DNA of 64,000 nt from Megascapheus bottae (lineage: Eukaryota; Chordata; Mammalia; Rodentia; Geomyidae), in assembly GCA_024803745.1 (NCBI GenBank), contig JANJXV010000002.1, forward strand, positions 42,429,757 through 42,493,756. The letters are read 5' to 3'. Shown piece after piece: positions 46,753 through 57,670 of this stretch. Below the pieces are notes generated by a model that worked only from the letters and a program-made list of their open reading frames with translations, was not told the origin of the DNA and did no database searches. The position numbers and the translations under genes were made by a program. Every line of letters starts with the position of its first letter. The stretch's first letter is position 1.

Positions 46753-46854
46753 CTTTCAGAGCTCTGCCGGAAAAAGGCTGTCAACTGCTGCAAAAGTACT
46801 GGCCAGCAATCAGGTCTGTGTTCTAGGACAGTGATCAAAGGATGAGGATGATTT
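46753..46854 (-). CDS. FOCAD: FOCAD coding exon a (about residues 131-165)
   Basis: Most upstream exon of the gene visible here. The reverse strand reads acceptor ttttccAG, then 102 bases, then donor GTAATA. It starts with the last base of a split Arg codon and reads NHPHPLITVLEHRPDCW, then ends in LTAFFRQSSE plus two bases of another Arg codon. This nearly matches human focadhesin (recalled: NHPHPLITVLEHRPDCWPV). Focadhesin is a large alpha-helical repeat-like protein described at focal adhesions with vinculin, and more recently as a stabiliser of the cytoplasmic SKI RNA-surveillance complex. Those functions are family knowledge; the sequence shows only the homologous exon. Confidence 0.95.
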
Positions 46855-47070
46855 CTGGAAAACACAGAAAGTTACATTGGAAGTTGTCATTTCAGGACTA
46901 CACATTCTCAATATCCAAGAATAGCAACAAAATGCCAACATCGTCTAGAGACTTTTCTAGGATTCATAATGTCACAAAATTATCATTTCCTGCACTAATT
47001 GCAGAGTTGGCTCATTAGAACTGACTCTTCCTTTCCTTCAAAGGGATGGAGAAGAAAGAAAGGGGGAGGA

Positions 47071-47150
47071 GGGGAAAGGAGGGGGAGGAGTGGAAAGGAG
47101 GGGGAGGAGGGGAAAGGAGGGGGAGGAGGGAAAAGGAGGAGGAGGTGGAC
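47071..47150 (+). repeat. 19-bp G-rich minisatellite
   Basis: Three near-identical 19-bp units (ggggaaaggagggggagga; 47071, 47090, 47109) plus a partial fourth. Many runs of three to five G on the plus strand. Confidence 0.9.
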
Positions 47151-47159
47151 AACTACTAT

Positions 47160-47675
47160 GACCCAGAGTCTTAGAGATGGAAATCTGAGACCAGACTCTA
47201 CAAATGAATAGTTCTAATTCTGGCCACGTTGCTGAATTTAGTTTAACTCTCTTAAATCCACTCCTTAAGTCCTGCTTTCATGCCATCTCACCCTCCTCTT
47301 ACTAGTCTATTTCCATATCAGGAAGGTTCCATTTTTTTCTACCTAATGCCCAATTTACAAGTACCATTTCTCAGTCTCTATTTCCCTCTTTCTGCCTTCC
47401 TCTCAGTACATGATTCTGTAAGATCCCAGCATTCCTAAGATGAAAGAAAGCAAAATATTCCTTCCATCTCAAAAGAAAAATAATTCAAGCTGAAATGCTT
47501 ACAAGTACAGTTGAATAGGAATGAATCTTATTTGAACTAATGTTTATTAAAATATATTTTAAAGTATATTAAGCATAAAATATGGATTCTTAAAAATGCA
47601 GCTAGAAAAATGAAGACAATCATATGTCATTTTAAGTAATTCAAAAAGGCTAATAAGTATAAATGGCAAGTATAA
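47160..47675. other. Intronic DNA without recognised features
   Basis: 47165-47260 is faintly MIR-like; not called. Confidence 0.5.
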
Positions 47676-47677
47676 AC

Positions 47678-47890
47678 CAGTGGCTTTTATTTGTAATCCT
47701 AGGAACTCAGGCGATGAGATCTATGGATCATGGCTCAAAGCTAGCCTTGACAGGAAAGTCCACTAAGCTTTTATCTTCAATTAATTCACCAAAAACCCAG
47801 ATTAGAACTGTGGCTCAAGTGTAGAGCATTGACCTCCAAAAAAGTTAAAGGACAGTACATAGACTCTGTCTTCAAGCTCCTGTAAATGGC
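47678..47890 (+). mobile_element. B1-ID composite SINE, diverged
   Basis: 'atttgtaatcctaggaactc' and 'ctgtggctcaagtgtagagc'; its tail is a CA repeat (47890-47915). Confidence 0.75.
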
Positions 47891-47970
47891 ACACACACAG
47901 ACACACACACACACAAATCTACAATTGTACAAGATTTCCAAACTATCAAATACTAATAAACTTTTTATTT

Positions 47971-48171
47971 GGGGCCAGGAGTTTGCCCTAGTGGTAGAGT
48001 GATTGCCTAGCATGCACAAAGCTCTGGGTTCCATTCCTCAATACCACTCACATAGAAAAGTGGGAAGTGCTGTGGCTCAAATGGTAGAGCACTGGCCTTG
48101 AAGAAAGCCCAAGAACAGTGCTCATCCCTGGGTTCAATCCCCAAGACTGACAAAAATAAACAAACAAATAA
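47971..48171 (+). mobile_element. ID-like dimeric SINE with target duplication
   Basis: Flanks ataaactttttattt (47956-47970) and ataaactttttagtt (48172-48186). Confidence 0.9.
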
Positions 48172-48344
48172 AATAAACTTTTTAGTTATTATTGATATTA
48201 ATCTTTTCCCGAAGAAGAGAGTACGATTTTAAGTGTTAACTGTAAAAAAAATATTCTAACCATACTTATGTATCTATGGTTTTTAAACACAAAATGGAAA
48301 CATATATGTAATATACTGTTTAAGCTTATTTTTCTATCCTAATG

Positions 48345-48567
48345 GTATTGGGGTTTGAATTCAGGGCCTCATACTTGTTAGGTTTGCTTGCTTGACTGGT
48401 ACTCTTACCACTTCAGCTATGCCTCCAAACCTGCTTTTTGATGGCTTATTTGGAAACAGTGTCTAGGAGACTTTTCTTCCCAGGCTGGCCTTAATTAAAC
48501 TATCAAGAGGCTGTATCTCAGCTTCTTGAGTAGCTAGGATTACAAGTGTAAGCAACAAGTACCAGAT
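48345..48567 (-). mobile_element. B1-ID composite SINE, diverged
   Basis: 'ggggtttgaattcagggcct' to 'gcttcttgagtagctagg', reverse-oriented. Confidence 0.75.
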
Positions 48568-48653
48568 AAGTTTAATTTTTAAACAAACATATGTGTGTGT
48601 ATGTATTAGACATTTAACAGTTATGTCATAGGATTTTTAAATTGATTCATTTT

Positions 48654-48956
48654 GAATGATTGTTGTCCTTAATGTACTATGTTGTCTCTCATCTCCTTTG
48701 CTGTCCCTTGGTTATCTCATATTGGTATAGTATCTCACTTTGTTATCTGATATATTGAATTTATTTGTATTTGGATATTTGAAATTTGATAGGGAAGGGG
48801 GAAAACCAAGACGGGTGGGGGGTGTGTGGGGGGGAGGGAAATGGGTACCAAGACATGTGAAAGGGTATCAATGTATGTGAATTAATGCACCTTCTATCTG
48901 GCAAATACCATGTAACCCTTTTACTAATTACAATTAAAAAAATTATGAAAAAAAAT
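48654..48956 (+). mobile_element. 5'-truncated L1 3' end with target duplication
   Basis: Perfect 15-bp repeats aaattgattcatttt (48639-48653, 48957-48971); 3' UTR only. Confidence 0.92.
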
Positions 48957-49065
48957 AAATTGATTCATTTTTGAGGTGCTAAGCATCAAGTCAGGGTCTT
49001 ACATATGGCTAGCTAACATCTGTACCACTGAGCTATATATAGTCCCTTGCTTGAAATAATTTTTT

Positions 49066-49253
49066 TTCCCCAGTCCTGGGCTTGAGCTCAGGGCCTGACC
49101 ACTGTCCTTGGACTTTCTCAAGGCCAGAGCTCTACCATTTGAGTCTCAGCACCACTTCTGGCTTTTTTCTATATATGTAGTACTGATGGATCGAACCTGG
49201 GTCTTTGTGCATGCTAGGCAAGCACTCTACCACTAGGCTCAACTCCCAGCCCC
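49066..49253 (-). mobile_element. ID-like dimeric SINE with target duplication
   Basis: Perfect 15-bp repeats ttgaaataatttttt (49051-49065, 49254-49268). Confidence 0.92.
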
Positions 49254-49399
49254 TTGAAATAATTTTTTAAAGACTGACTTCTTGATAAGTCTCAAAACAT
49301 AACAGCTTTATCACCAAGGTATTTATAAATGTAAATATCCACAGATTGTTATTAATAATAATCCTACACAAAATTGTGATGTGCTCCTATAATACCATG

Positions 49400-49546
49400 T
49401 TTCTTAACCTTGATTACATGCCAGATTACCTGTGGTGCACTTACCAATACCTAGGTCTGTTATCTTGCCATTTCTGGGAATGGTGTACTAGCAATTTCTT
49501 TAAGAAACACTACAGGTGGTTCTAATGGGTAGCTAAGATGAGAACT
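49400..49546 (+). mobile_element. MER5-like hAT non-autonomous relic
   Basis: Imperfect inverted ends: 'tttcttaaccttgattacat' on the left and 'taatgggtagctaagatgag' on the right. This fits the palindromic MER5A layout. Confidence 0.6.
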
Positions 49547-49549
49547 GTT

Positions 49550-50425
49550 GCAAGTAAAAAATCACTAGAGAGGGAAGGGATATTAACAGTAGAAAATTTC
49601 CTGATATTTTCTCTTTGTTAAAAATAGAAAAATACAGTGGGTCTATCACACTGAAATACAACACCTCTGTGACACTACTACACAATTTCTGGATAGTATA
49701 ATATGCTCCCTTTATTTTCTTCTCAAGCTCACCTGCGCTATCATGTACTCCCTTCACAGGCTGGCAGCCTCCTGCTCATTAAAGCACAGGCTATTTCTAA
49801 CAGCCAGATTGTCACCGTTGCTCAGGGACAGCTCCATGCAACTTTTTATGCCAAATCACAAAATCCGTGTTTCTAAATCCCAAACTCTTTGGCTGTCAAA
49901 TCTGTCTAGAATCTGCTTTCACTCTAGTTACCACAAACACAAAGAAGCAAATATTATAAATTATAAAGCCCATTCATGTATATCACATCAAATAATGTTG
50001 TTAAACTGAAAGTTCAGTAGGTCATGTTCAGTTAAAACTTTCAAAAAGGTAAGAATAGCAACTGTCATTAGGGTTTCTATAGGCATTCTTCTGATAAGGA
50101 CTATCTTGGTGTAAATGTGTAAACAGAGCACTGGAATGGATAAGCATTAATCCTCCTGCTAAAGGTGGCATCTATCACTGTTTAAGAAGAAAATCCACTA
50201 TGTTATGATATTAAAGCATTGAACTGTTTTTCAGTATTCTTCTTATACATGTCATTCCTTTACCCTTCCAAACACTTACTACACCAAAGAGAAGAAAAAA
50301 AGCCTTCTGTGCAACTACTATGAAACCCCTTTAAAGCATATGGTAATATGTCTTGAGTTATGTAAAACAGTTGAGACTCTAACCCCAAACATGATTGAAT
50401 TAGTCAACCATGCTCAAATTCTAAA
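49550..50425. other. Intronic DNA without recognised features
   Basis: Nothing recognised. Confidence 0.6.
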
Positions 50426-50427
50426 GC

Positions 50428-50896
50428 TGTGTTTTGTCTTGATTTGGTCTTGGGACTTGAACTCCGGGCCTCAGCACTATCCCTGAGCTCTTAGGCTCAA
50501 GGCTACCACCCTACCCCTTGAGCCAGTTCCACTTCCCACTTGCAGTTTTCTGGTCAATAATTAGAGATAAGAGTCTCCAGGAGGAGCCGGGAGTTTGGCC
50601 TAGTGGTAGAGTGCTTGCCTAGCATGCACGAACACCCGGGTTCGAGTCCTCCATACCACATACATAGAAAAAAGCCAGAAATGGTGCTGAGGCTCAAGTG
50701 GTAGAGCTCTAACCTTGAGAAAGTCCAAGGACAGTGCTCAGGCCCTGATCTCAAGCCCATGACTGGCAAAAAAAAAAAAAAAAAAAAAAAGAGTCTCCAG
50801 GACTAGAGTGCCTGGGTTGGTTTTGAGTGGGATCCTCAGATCTCAGCCTCCTGAGTGGCTAGTGGCTAGGATTATAGTGAGCCACGGTGCCCAGCA
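50428..50896 (-). mobile_element. B1-ID composite SINE split by an ID-like SINE
   Basis: Reverse-oriented host copy: 50428-50582 is the ID half and 50803-50896 the B1 half. The 12-bp gagtctccagga occurs on both sides of the insert. Confidence 0.92.
50583..50790 (+). mobile_element. Young ID-like SINE nested in a B1-ID SINE
   Basis: Perfect 12-bp duplication (50571-50582, 50791-50802), intact monomers and a tail of over 20 A. It dates the ID-like family as active after the B1-ID family. Confidence 0.95.
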
Positions 50897-50940
50897 AATT
50901 CTAATTTTTTTATGACAATATGCTTATCAAAAGATAACAG

Positions 50941-51000
50941 TAGGTCCAGGAGTGTAGCCTAGTAGTAGAGTACTTGTCTAGCATGAATGAAACCCTGCAT
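50941..51000 (+). mobile_element. ID-like SINE, 5' tip only
   Basis: 'aggagtgtagcctagtagta' to 'catgaatgaaaccctgc'. Confidence 0.75.
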
Positions 51001-51138
51001 TTTGGACATGTTCATTTCAAATACAGCCAAATGAGAAAGGTCAAGGTAAATACACAAGTTTAAATTGGAAGTTATACTGATAGGACAGAGGGAGAGAGGA
51101 AAAGGAGTTGGGAAAAAATAGTTTTAAAAAGTTAAAGG

Positions 51139-51377
51139 GAGGGCCGGGCGGGCCTGTAATCCTAGCTACTCAGGAGGCTGAGATATAAGGATAGCCCTGT
51201 TAGAAGCCTGCCTGCCCAGGATGGTGAGACTCTTATCTCTAATTAATCACAGGAAACCCGAAGTAGTGCTATGGCTAAAAGGATAGGGTGTTACCCTCAA
51301 GCTGAAGAGCTCAGAGACTGCACCCAGGCCCAGAGTCCAAGCCCAATGACCGACCAAAAAAAAAAAAAAAAAAAAAA

Positions 51378-51378
<1 letters not shown>
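51139..51378 (+). mobile_element. B1-ID composite SINE
   Basis: Complete, long A-tail that passes into the GATA/GACA repeat. Confidence 0.88.
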
Positions 51379-51416
<38 letters not shown>

Positions 51417-51430
51417 TAGATAGATGGATG
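51379..51430 (+). repeat. (GATA)n(GACA)n microsatellite
   Basis: GATA units flank about eight GACA units, at the end of the SINE A-tail. Confidence 0.95.
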
Positions 51431-51435
51431 TTAGA

Positions 51436-51606
51436 GGGCCAGGAATTTGGCCTAGTGGTAAAGTGCTTGCCTGGGATACAGGAAACCCCAGGTTTGATTC
51501 CTCTGGAAATGGCACTGTGGCTCAAAGTGGTAGAGCTCTAACCTTGAGAAAGCCCAAGGACAGTGCTCAGGCCCTGAGTTCAAGACCCAGGCTGGCTAAA
51601 AAAAAG
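51436..51606 (+). mobile_element. ID-like dimeric SINE
   Basis: Starts directly behind the microsatellite; linker between monomers shortened. Confidence 0.86.
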
Positions 51607-51825
51607 GTTAAAGGAACAAGAGAGGAGAGGAAAGGAAGTGGAGATAAAGGATCAGATATAAAGAGAGAAGGGAGACTGAGAGGAAGGGAGGGGAGGATCA
51701 TGCTTCAGAATCTACTTATTCCTAGATCTACTATTTGAGTTATGAACAGCTGACTTTTCTTTATTCTAAATGATGGATAAAATGACCATACAATTAACCT
51801 GATCACTTGTAAAACCTTCATTAAC

Positions 51826-51917
51826 ACACACACACATACACACACATACACACACACACACACACACACATACACACACGTGTGGTACATCCACACACAC
51901 ACACACACACACACACA
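51826..51917 (+). repeat. (CA)n cluster with repeated unique word
   Basis: Two CA runs, each followed by 'gtgtggtacatc' (51880 and 51919 regions), indicating a tandem duplication of CA run plus flank. Confidence 0.9.
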
Positions 51918-51959
51918 AGTGTGGTACATCATCATCATTATTAGTTTTATGGAAGAACA

Positions 51960-54128
51960 TCCTTGGAATAATTTATTGATATGTGGCCATGCCATTTATC
52001 AGCTAAAACTAAAACTAGAGAGATGAGATAAAATACTTATGGAAAAAGGGAAAAGTGAAGTGGAAAGAACTCTACATTTACATTCTCAATCTGCAACAAA
52101 GCATGGTATCCCAGGCAAGAGAATTAATCTCTCTAAGCTAGTTTCTTTATCTATAAAATTAGATCAGATTAAATACCAAACAGAGCTAAAATTATATTAA
52201 GTCATGCAGCTTCTAAAGCCCTAACTTTAGTATGCACAAGAGCAGAGGTGAAGCCAAACTCTTGCCAAGCTTAAATGGTGTTTGTTACCAAATTCTAAGG
52301 GCTCATAAAAAAGAGTCCTCTTACTTTATGTCATAAAAAAATGGAAATGACAAATAAAGAATGATGTCATATTACCTTTTCTATTTCAGAGAGAAGTAAA
52401 CTGTTGTGTCCAAATGGGAAATTTTTTAAATCAGAAATTCCTACATCCTGGGATAGTCTACAAAGTCTGCCTTCTTCATAAGTGAACAGTGTTTCTAAAG
52501 ATGGAAATCAAAACAAACTAGACAACAGAGAATGCTCCTTTGGTAGATAGCACCTGTAGTCTCTCCTTTGTTTTTTATTTTAACTTAGCATCATAGATGA
52601 TATTCTTTGGCCTCTTTCCATTTTTTTTGAGTTACAAAAATTTTAATTACTGCTTTAAGTGAAGCAAACAATGTAATACCCAGCAAATGGAAGCACTCCA
52701 TAAATACACAGTAGCATGGTTATTACAAGGGTATATTTGTATATTAGAGCATAAACTGTTTGAAAATTTGCTGTATGTCTTAATCATTTTGTTTCTCTTT
52801 GAATCCTGAATGAACATCTACAATTAATGTAATTATCTCTCACAAACACTATACACTTTCTCCAAACCATCTTTTCAAACAGACTTAAACTGAGTTATTC
52901 ATGTGGTTGAAGATGAAAGAATAAACTGGATCATGTAAAAAAAGAAATTCTTGTCCAAAACCTAACATGGTTCAGAGAGAACACAAAGCAGACAGAATTG
53001 GGATACAGTGTGTCATTACTCCCCACCCTTTACCAATGACTGTTGACAACAAAGTGGTGATGGGAAGAAATGATATATGCATGGTTCCACTACACTAACA
53101 AGAGGCAATGAGAAAATAAGGTTTATAACTAGATTCGTTTTTCCAAGAATAAATACATCCATCTTAATAAAAAAGAGGCAATAAAAAAATTAAGTCTTGG
53201 GATAGGTAAATCAGAAAGCAAAAAAAATATTTGCAACCTTTTGATCACCTTAACCTCCTAGTGACATCTCTGAATATCAGACAGCTATGATTTGATTTAC
53301 ATCATAAATTCAGCAACTGGCACAGATTGCCTTTTCTGTATAAGAAACAATGCCTGCAGTCACCATGCATTTTCATGCATGCAGCTGTGACCCGGGTGCT
53401 TTCAGAGCATTGTGAAGCACTTATTACATCAAATATGCATTTTAAAAGCATTTCTTTACTTGCTCTGAATTTTGATTTGAAAGTATGGACTAGAAGCTTC
53501 TCTGCAGAGAAGTTAAAAGATGTATACTAAAAATCATGAAGATTCTACCACAAATCCTACTATAGAAAGGAAAACATAAATTGTTATGTTTAACATAATT
53601 TTAAAACATATACTTTCATGTTTATCACACAAGATTTTAATTTTATATGTTTTTGCTTCATTATACTTTCTCTCTAGGCCTACAAAAAAGAACATAGAAG
53701 ATTTCTTTGAAAATATGCTTCATATTACAATGCTTCTGCCCTTGCACTGACCCTTTCCTGGGATTTCTATTTTGAGAGCTAGGATTTTAATGCAAAGGTA
53801 TCTGCCAAAGACAGCATTCTGGAACTACTTTAGATACCAGGTAACACGTAGGGGAAAAACACAAGTACTTTGGTATCTAAAAACCTTCCTTTTATTAACT
53901 GACTTACAATTACCACAAAAAAGGTAGAAAAAAGAAAATAATCTAAAAAAACAAAAATTATATAAACACACATATATAGACATACTTAAAGCATTCTCGA
54001 GCGGCTATTATTAGCTGAATATTATACAATAAAAAGAGACTATTTTTTAAGCATGATCCTAACAGTAAATCCTAGGTAGATAGAACATTCTTTCGTACCT
54101 TCATGTTCTTGGTATTTATATAAAGATT
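51960..54128. other. Intronic DNA, repeat-poor
   Basis: 2.2 kb without a recognised repeat. 53300-53540 is the most complex part and a candidate conserved element. No FOCAD exon found. Confidence 0.5.
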
Positions 54129-54129
54129 A

Positions 54130-54362
54130 AAGCATTGGTGAATCACACCTGTAATTCTAGCTATTCAGGAGGCTGAGATCTGAGGATTGAGTTTTGAAGC
54201 CAGGCTAAGCAAACAAATTTGAAACTTTTATCTCCAAATAAGCAGCAAAAATCTGGAAGTAGAACTGTGTCTCAGGTGGTAGAGTACTACCCTTGAGAAA
54301 AAGAGCTAAGGGACAGCACTCAATCCGTGAGTTTAAGCCTCAGTATAAACACCCCCCCCAAA
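54130..54362 (+). mobile_element. B1-ID composite SINE
   Basis: 'cacctgtaattctagctatt' to 'gtttaagcctcagta', C-rich tail start. Confidence 0.84.
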
Positions 54363-54591
54363 AAATCTGTGTGCCCTCTGAAATTATATGAAATATTCTG
54401 GACACACATATGTATGCATGTTTTCTAAGAGTATGTTCAAAACTTTTTTAAAGAGAATTCCAAAGGTTGTGGCTACCTCCACCCAACAAGGGTAAGTATC
54501 AATACTAAATTAAAGTTAAATATATATGAAGTAATTGTTTTAAACTATACTGGACTTTAAATTATTTTAAAAACAGTAAGTTAAAAGAGAA

Positions 54592-54816
54592 AGCCAAACA
54601 GGACACCAATGCTCATGTCTGAAAGGTTGAGTTCTAAGAACAGTGTTTTTAAGCAAGCCCAAGCAGCAAAGTCCCTGTAAGATTCTTATCTCCAAATAAC
54701 CACTCAAAAACCAGAAGTGGCACTGTGACTCAAGTGTTAGAGAGCTAGCCTTGAGCAAAAAGAGGCTCAGGGACAGCACCCGGGCCCTGAATTCAAACCT
54801 CACAACCAACAAAAAA
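54592..54816 (+). mobile_element. B1-ID composite SINE, left half decayed
   Basis: Right half clear ('gtggcactgtgactcaagtg'); tail gives rise to the GA microsatellite. Confidence 0.8.
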
Positions 54817-54821
54817 GAGAC

Positions 54822-54887
<66 letters not shown>
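54817..54887 (+). repeat. (GA)n microsatellite
   Basis: More than 30 GA units with single interruptions. Confidence 0.95.
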
Positions 54888-54889
<2 letters not shown>

Positions 54890-55150
54890 TTAATGACTTC
54901 CTTGACACTCTCTTTGTTGTGGCCTTGAATATTCTAGCTGTAACCACTTTCCCTGAGCTTCGATCCAAGCCTCTTCCTCCCTTCTTATCTGAATTCCAGC
55001 CTCTCTGCCTTCTGTGGGTTTCACTAGTGTGTTGAATTGTCTCAAAAAATGCTTCCTACTCTCTTCTTGTGGCTGCTTCCATAGAATCCATCAAAAATGA
55101 GCAACAAGAGAAAATGCAAAAAATAAAAGAATGCTTATAAAATTAAGCTA
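54890..55150. other. Intronic DNA without recognised features
   Basis: Nothing recognised. Confidence 0.6.
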
Positions 55151-55151
55151 T

Positions 55152-55366
55152 CGGCTGGGCACAGTGGCTCATGCCTGTAATTCTAGCTACTCAGGAGGCT
55201 GGAGATCTGAGGATCAAGATTCAAAGCCAGCCTGGGCACTAAAGACCCTGAGACTCTCATCTCCACCTGGAAGTGGGCTTGGCTCAAGGGTAGGATGGTA
55301 GCCTTGAGCTGTAGAGCTCAGGGATAGCACCCAGGCCGAATTCAAGCCCCCCCACACACACACAAA
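55152..55366 (+). mobile_element. B1-ID composite SINE
   Basis: Well preserved left half (ctgggcacagtggctcatgc); the linker lacks the usual 'ccaattaacc' (deletion). Tail continues into (AAT)n 55366-55387. Confidence 0.86.
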
Positions 55367-55389
55367 AATAATAATAATAATAATAAGCA

Positions 55390-56075
55390 ATCAAGCTTAA
55401 AAGTAACAGGGCTCCATTTTGATATACACAACCAAAAAGTAGGCTTTCGGGACTAATATTGGATTTATCTGAGATTTTCTCTTATTATCCTCCATTTGGT
55501 GAGCCCAGGGCTAAATTTGTGTTCAGTGGTAAGTCAAAAAAAAAAAGATATAAATTACTAGGTATCTCAATCTTTACGATGTACATCTTTAAAATTAGCT
55601 CTCCATCCAAATAAACTATGTAACACTACACAAGTAGACAGACAAATGCACATATAGTATGTCTAACTTTAATCTATTCAAAGTATAATTACCACTACTA
55701 TGGGCCTAATCACCCACTTCAGAATACACCATCTGCCAAATAATTTAATATTCCTTTATTTCAGAAAGTACAGCTTGATGTTGATCAGACAAAACCTTCT
55801 CACAAGATTCTTAGCATTTGATATTTGTGCATGTCAGCCACTGTCTGGCACATCAGAATGATGCACAATTTCTGGAACAAGCAGTTACTGCTCATGAATT
55901 CACAGCTATTTCCTCACTTGAGCTGAGGAAAAAGAGATCTTTAAAAGACTGCCATAATATGAATATTCAGAGAAAAAAATTAAAAGCAAAGGCACATGGT
56001 AAAATTTCAAGGGGTTATGGAATATTTCAAAGAAAATAAGAAAATAACCCTTGAATATTTAACAAATCAAAAAAT
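55390..56075. other. Intronic DNA without recognised features
   Basis: 55780-55960 is unique and moderately complex; nothing recognised. Confidence 0.55.
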
Positions 56076-56077
56076 TG

Positions 56078-56275
56078 GGCTGGGAGTTTGGCCTAACGGT
56101 AGAGTGCTTGCCTACCATGAAGGAGGACCAGGGTTCGACTCCTTGGTACCACATACATAGAAAATAAAAGCTGGAAGTGGTGCTGAGGCTCAAGTGGTAG
56201 AGCTCTAGCACTCAGAAAGTCCAAGGACAGTGCTCAGGCCCTGTGCTCAAGCCCAGGACTGGCCAAAAAAAAGAA
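56078..56275 (+). mobile_element. ID-like dimeric SINE
   Basis: Complete; B-box-like 'ggttcgactcc' intact. Confidence 0.9.
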
Positions 56276-56544
56276 AAAAATTATTCATCCTTGCAACCAA
56301 ATATCAAATAGTTAAAACAAAAAGGGGATATGTAAGAAGTCTGAAATAAAAAGCTATCTTAGAAATAATAAAAATAAAAACATGTTAACTAGTTTGAAAA
56401 TGCTTAGCAAGTAGAAAATAATTTCTTAAGTTCTTGAAAACCATCAACTTGTGACAGAAGTCACAAGCTTGTTGCTCATAGATTGTAATATATGAACATA
56501 TGTGCTTTGTTTGCCTATCCTGCATGTGTTTGTGTATGTGAGTG

Positions 56545-56766
56545 TGATGGGATTTGAACTTAGGGTCTGGGCATTATCCCTGAACCTTTTCCCTCAAGGC
56601 TAGTGCCCTACCACTTTAAGTCCCAGATCCACTTTAATTTTTCTGATGGTTAATTAGAAATAAGTCTCATAGACATTCCTGCAAGGAATGGCTTCAAACT
56701 GTATCCTCAGAGTTCAGCCTCCTGAGCAGCTAGGATTACAGGAATGAGACTCAAGCACCTGGCATA
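56545..56766 (-). mobile_element. B1-ID composite SINE
   Basis: Reverse-oriented: 'gggatttgaacttagggtct' to 'gactcaagcacctggca'. Confidence 0.82.
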
Positions 56767-56789
56767 TTCTCCATTATTTAAAAAAAAAT

Positions 56790-57115
56790 TACAGCCAAGT
56801 GTCAATGGCTGTAGGTATTCAGGAGGGTGAGATCCAGAGGATCAAGATTTGAGATCAACGCTGGCAAAAAGTTCATGAAATCCCCTGCTTCACCCAATAA
56901 GCTGGGGGAATAGTGGTGTATACCTGCCATTATAGCTATTTGAGAGGTTTAAGATGACTACAGTTCCAGACCAAAGAAAAAAAAAATGGTTGCAAGACCC
57001 CATCTCTTTCTCAATGGAAGAAGTCTGGCATAGTGGCATCCATTATCCTAACTATAACACAAAATGTAAATAGAATGACTGCCATGTAAAGTGAGATCCT
57101 ATTTAAGAAACAACA
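56790..57115 (+). mobile_element. Older B1-type SINE pieces
   Basis: Two B1-like units: 'ggctgtaggtattcaggagg' and 'taccatt...tagctatttgagagg', then 'tgcaagaccccatctctttc'. Probably an old B1 dimer. Confidence 0.55.
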
Positions 57116-57117
57116 AC

Positions 57118-57195
57118 CAACAAGAGCACAAAGGCCTGAAGGTTGGTTCAAGTGGTAGAACACCTGTCTGTCTAGCAGGCACAATGGCTTCAGCT
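57118..57195 (+). mobile_element. Old ID-like fragment
   Basis: 'ggttggttcaagtggtagaa' and 'ctagcaggcacaatggc'. Confidence 0.55.
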
Positions 57196-57288
57196 GTAAT
57201 CCAAATGACATTTTTTACAAACTGAATAGATATCCTGCATTTCATGTCAAATCTTACATACATTGAGAGACCTAAAGAACTGGCAACA

Positions 57289-57475
57289 CGGGCCAGGAGT
57301 TTGGCCCAGTAGTACAGTGGGCTTGCCTCCATGCACAAAGACCCATATTCGATTCCTCAGTATCACATACATAGAAAAAAGCCGGAAGTGTGGTTCAAGT
57401 GGTAGAGCTCTAGCCTTGAGAAAACCCAAGGACAGTGTTCAGACCCTAAGCCCAAGCCCAGGACTGGCAAAAAAT
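57289..57475 (+). mobile_element. ID-like dimeric SINE
   Basis: Complete; second monomer lacks 'gtgctga' but has the rest. Confidence 0.88.
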
Positions 57476-57670
57476 AAAAAATAAAAAAGTCATGCACCTA
57501 GAATTTTAGACTTTGTAAATGCTCTTCACTTACAGTAACCAAATGTACTGCACTGATAGTGTCAGCCCCATTTAACTATCCCCAGCTACTCTCATTTAAG
57601 CCTACCTAAATGAGGACTACCTGAAAGGAGAATCCAACCAAGCAATATGGACATAATTAGTTACACATAT

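Noticed and set aside
54567..54968. 133-codon minus-strand open frame
   Set aside because: Antisense of a SINE and a GA microsatellite.
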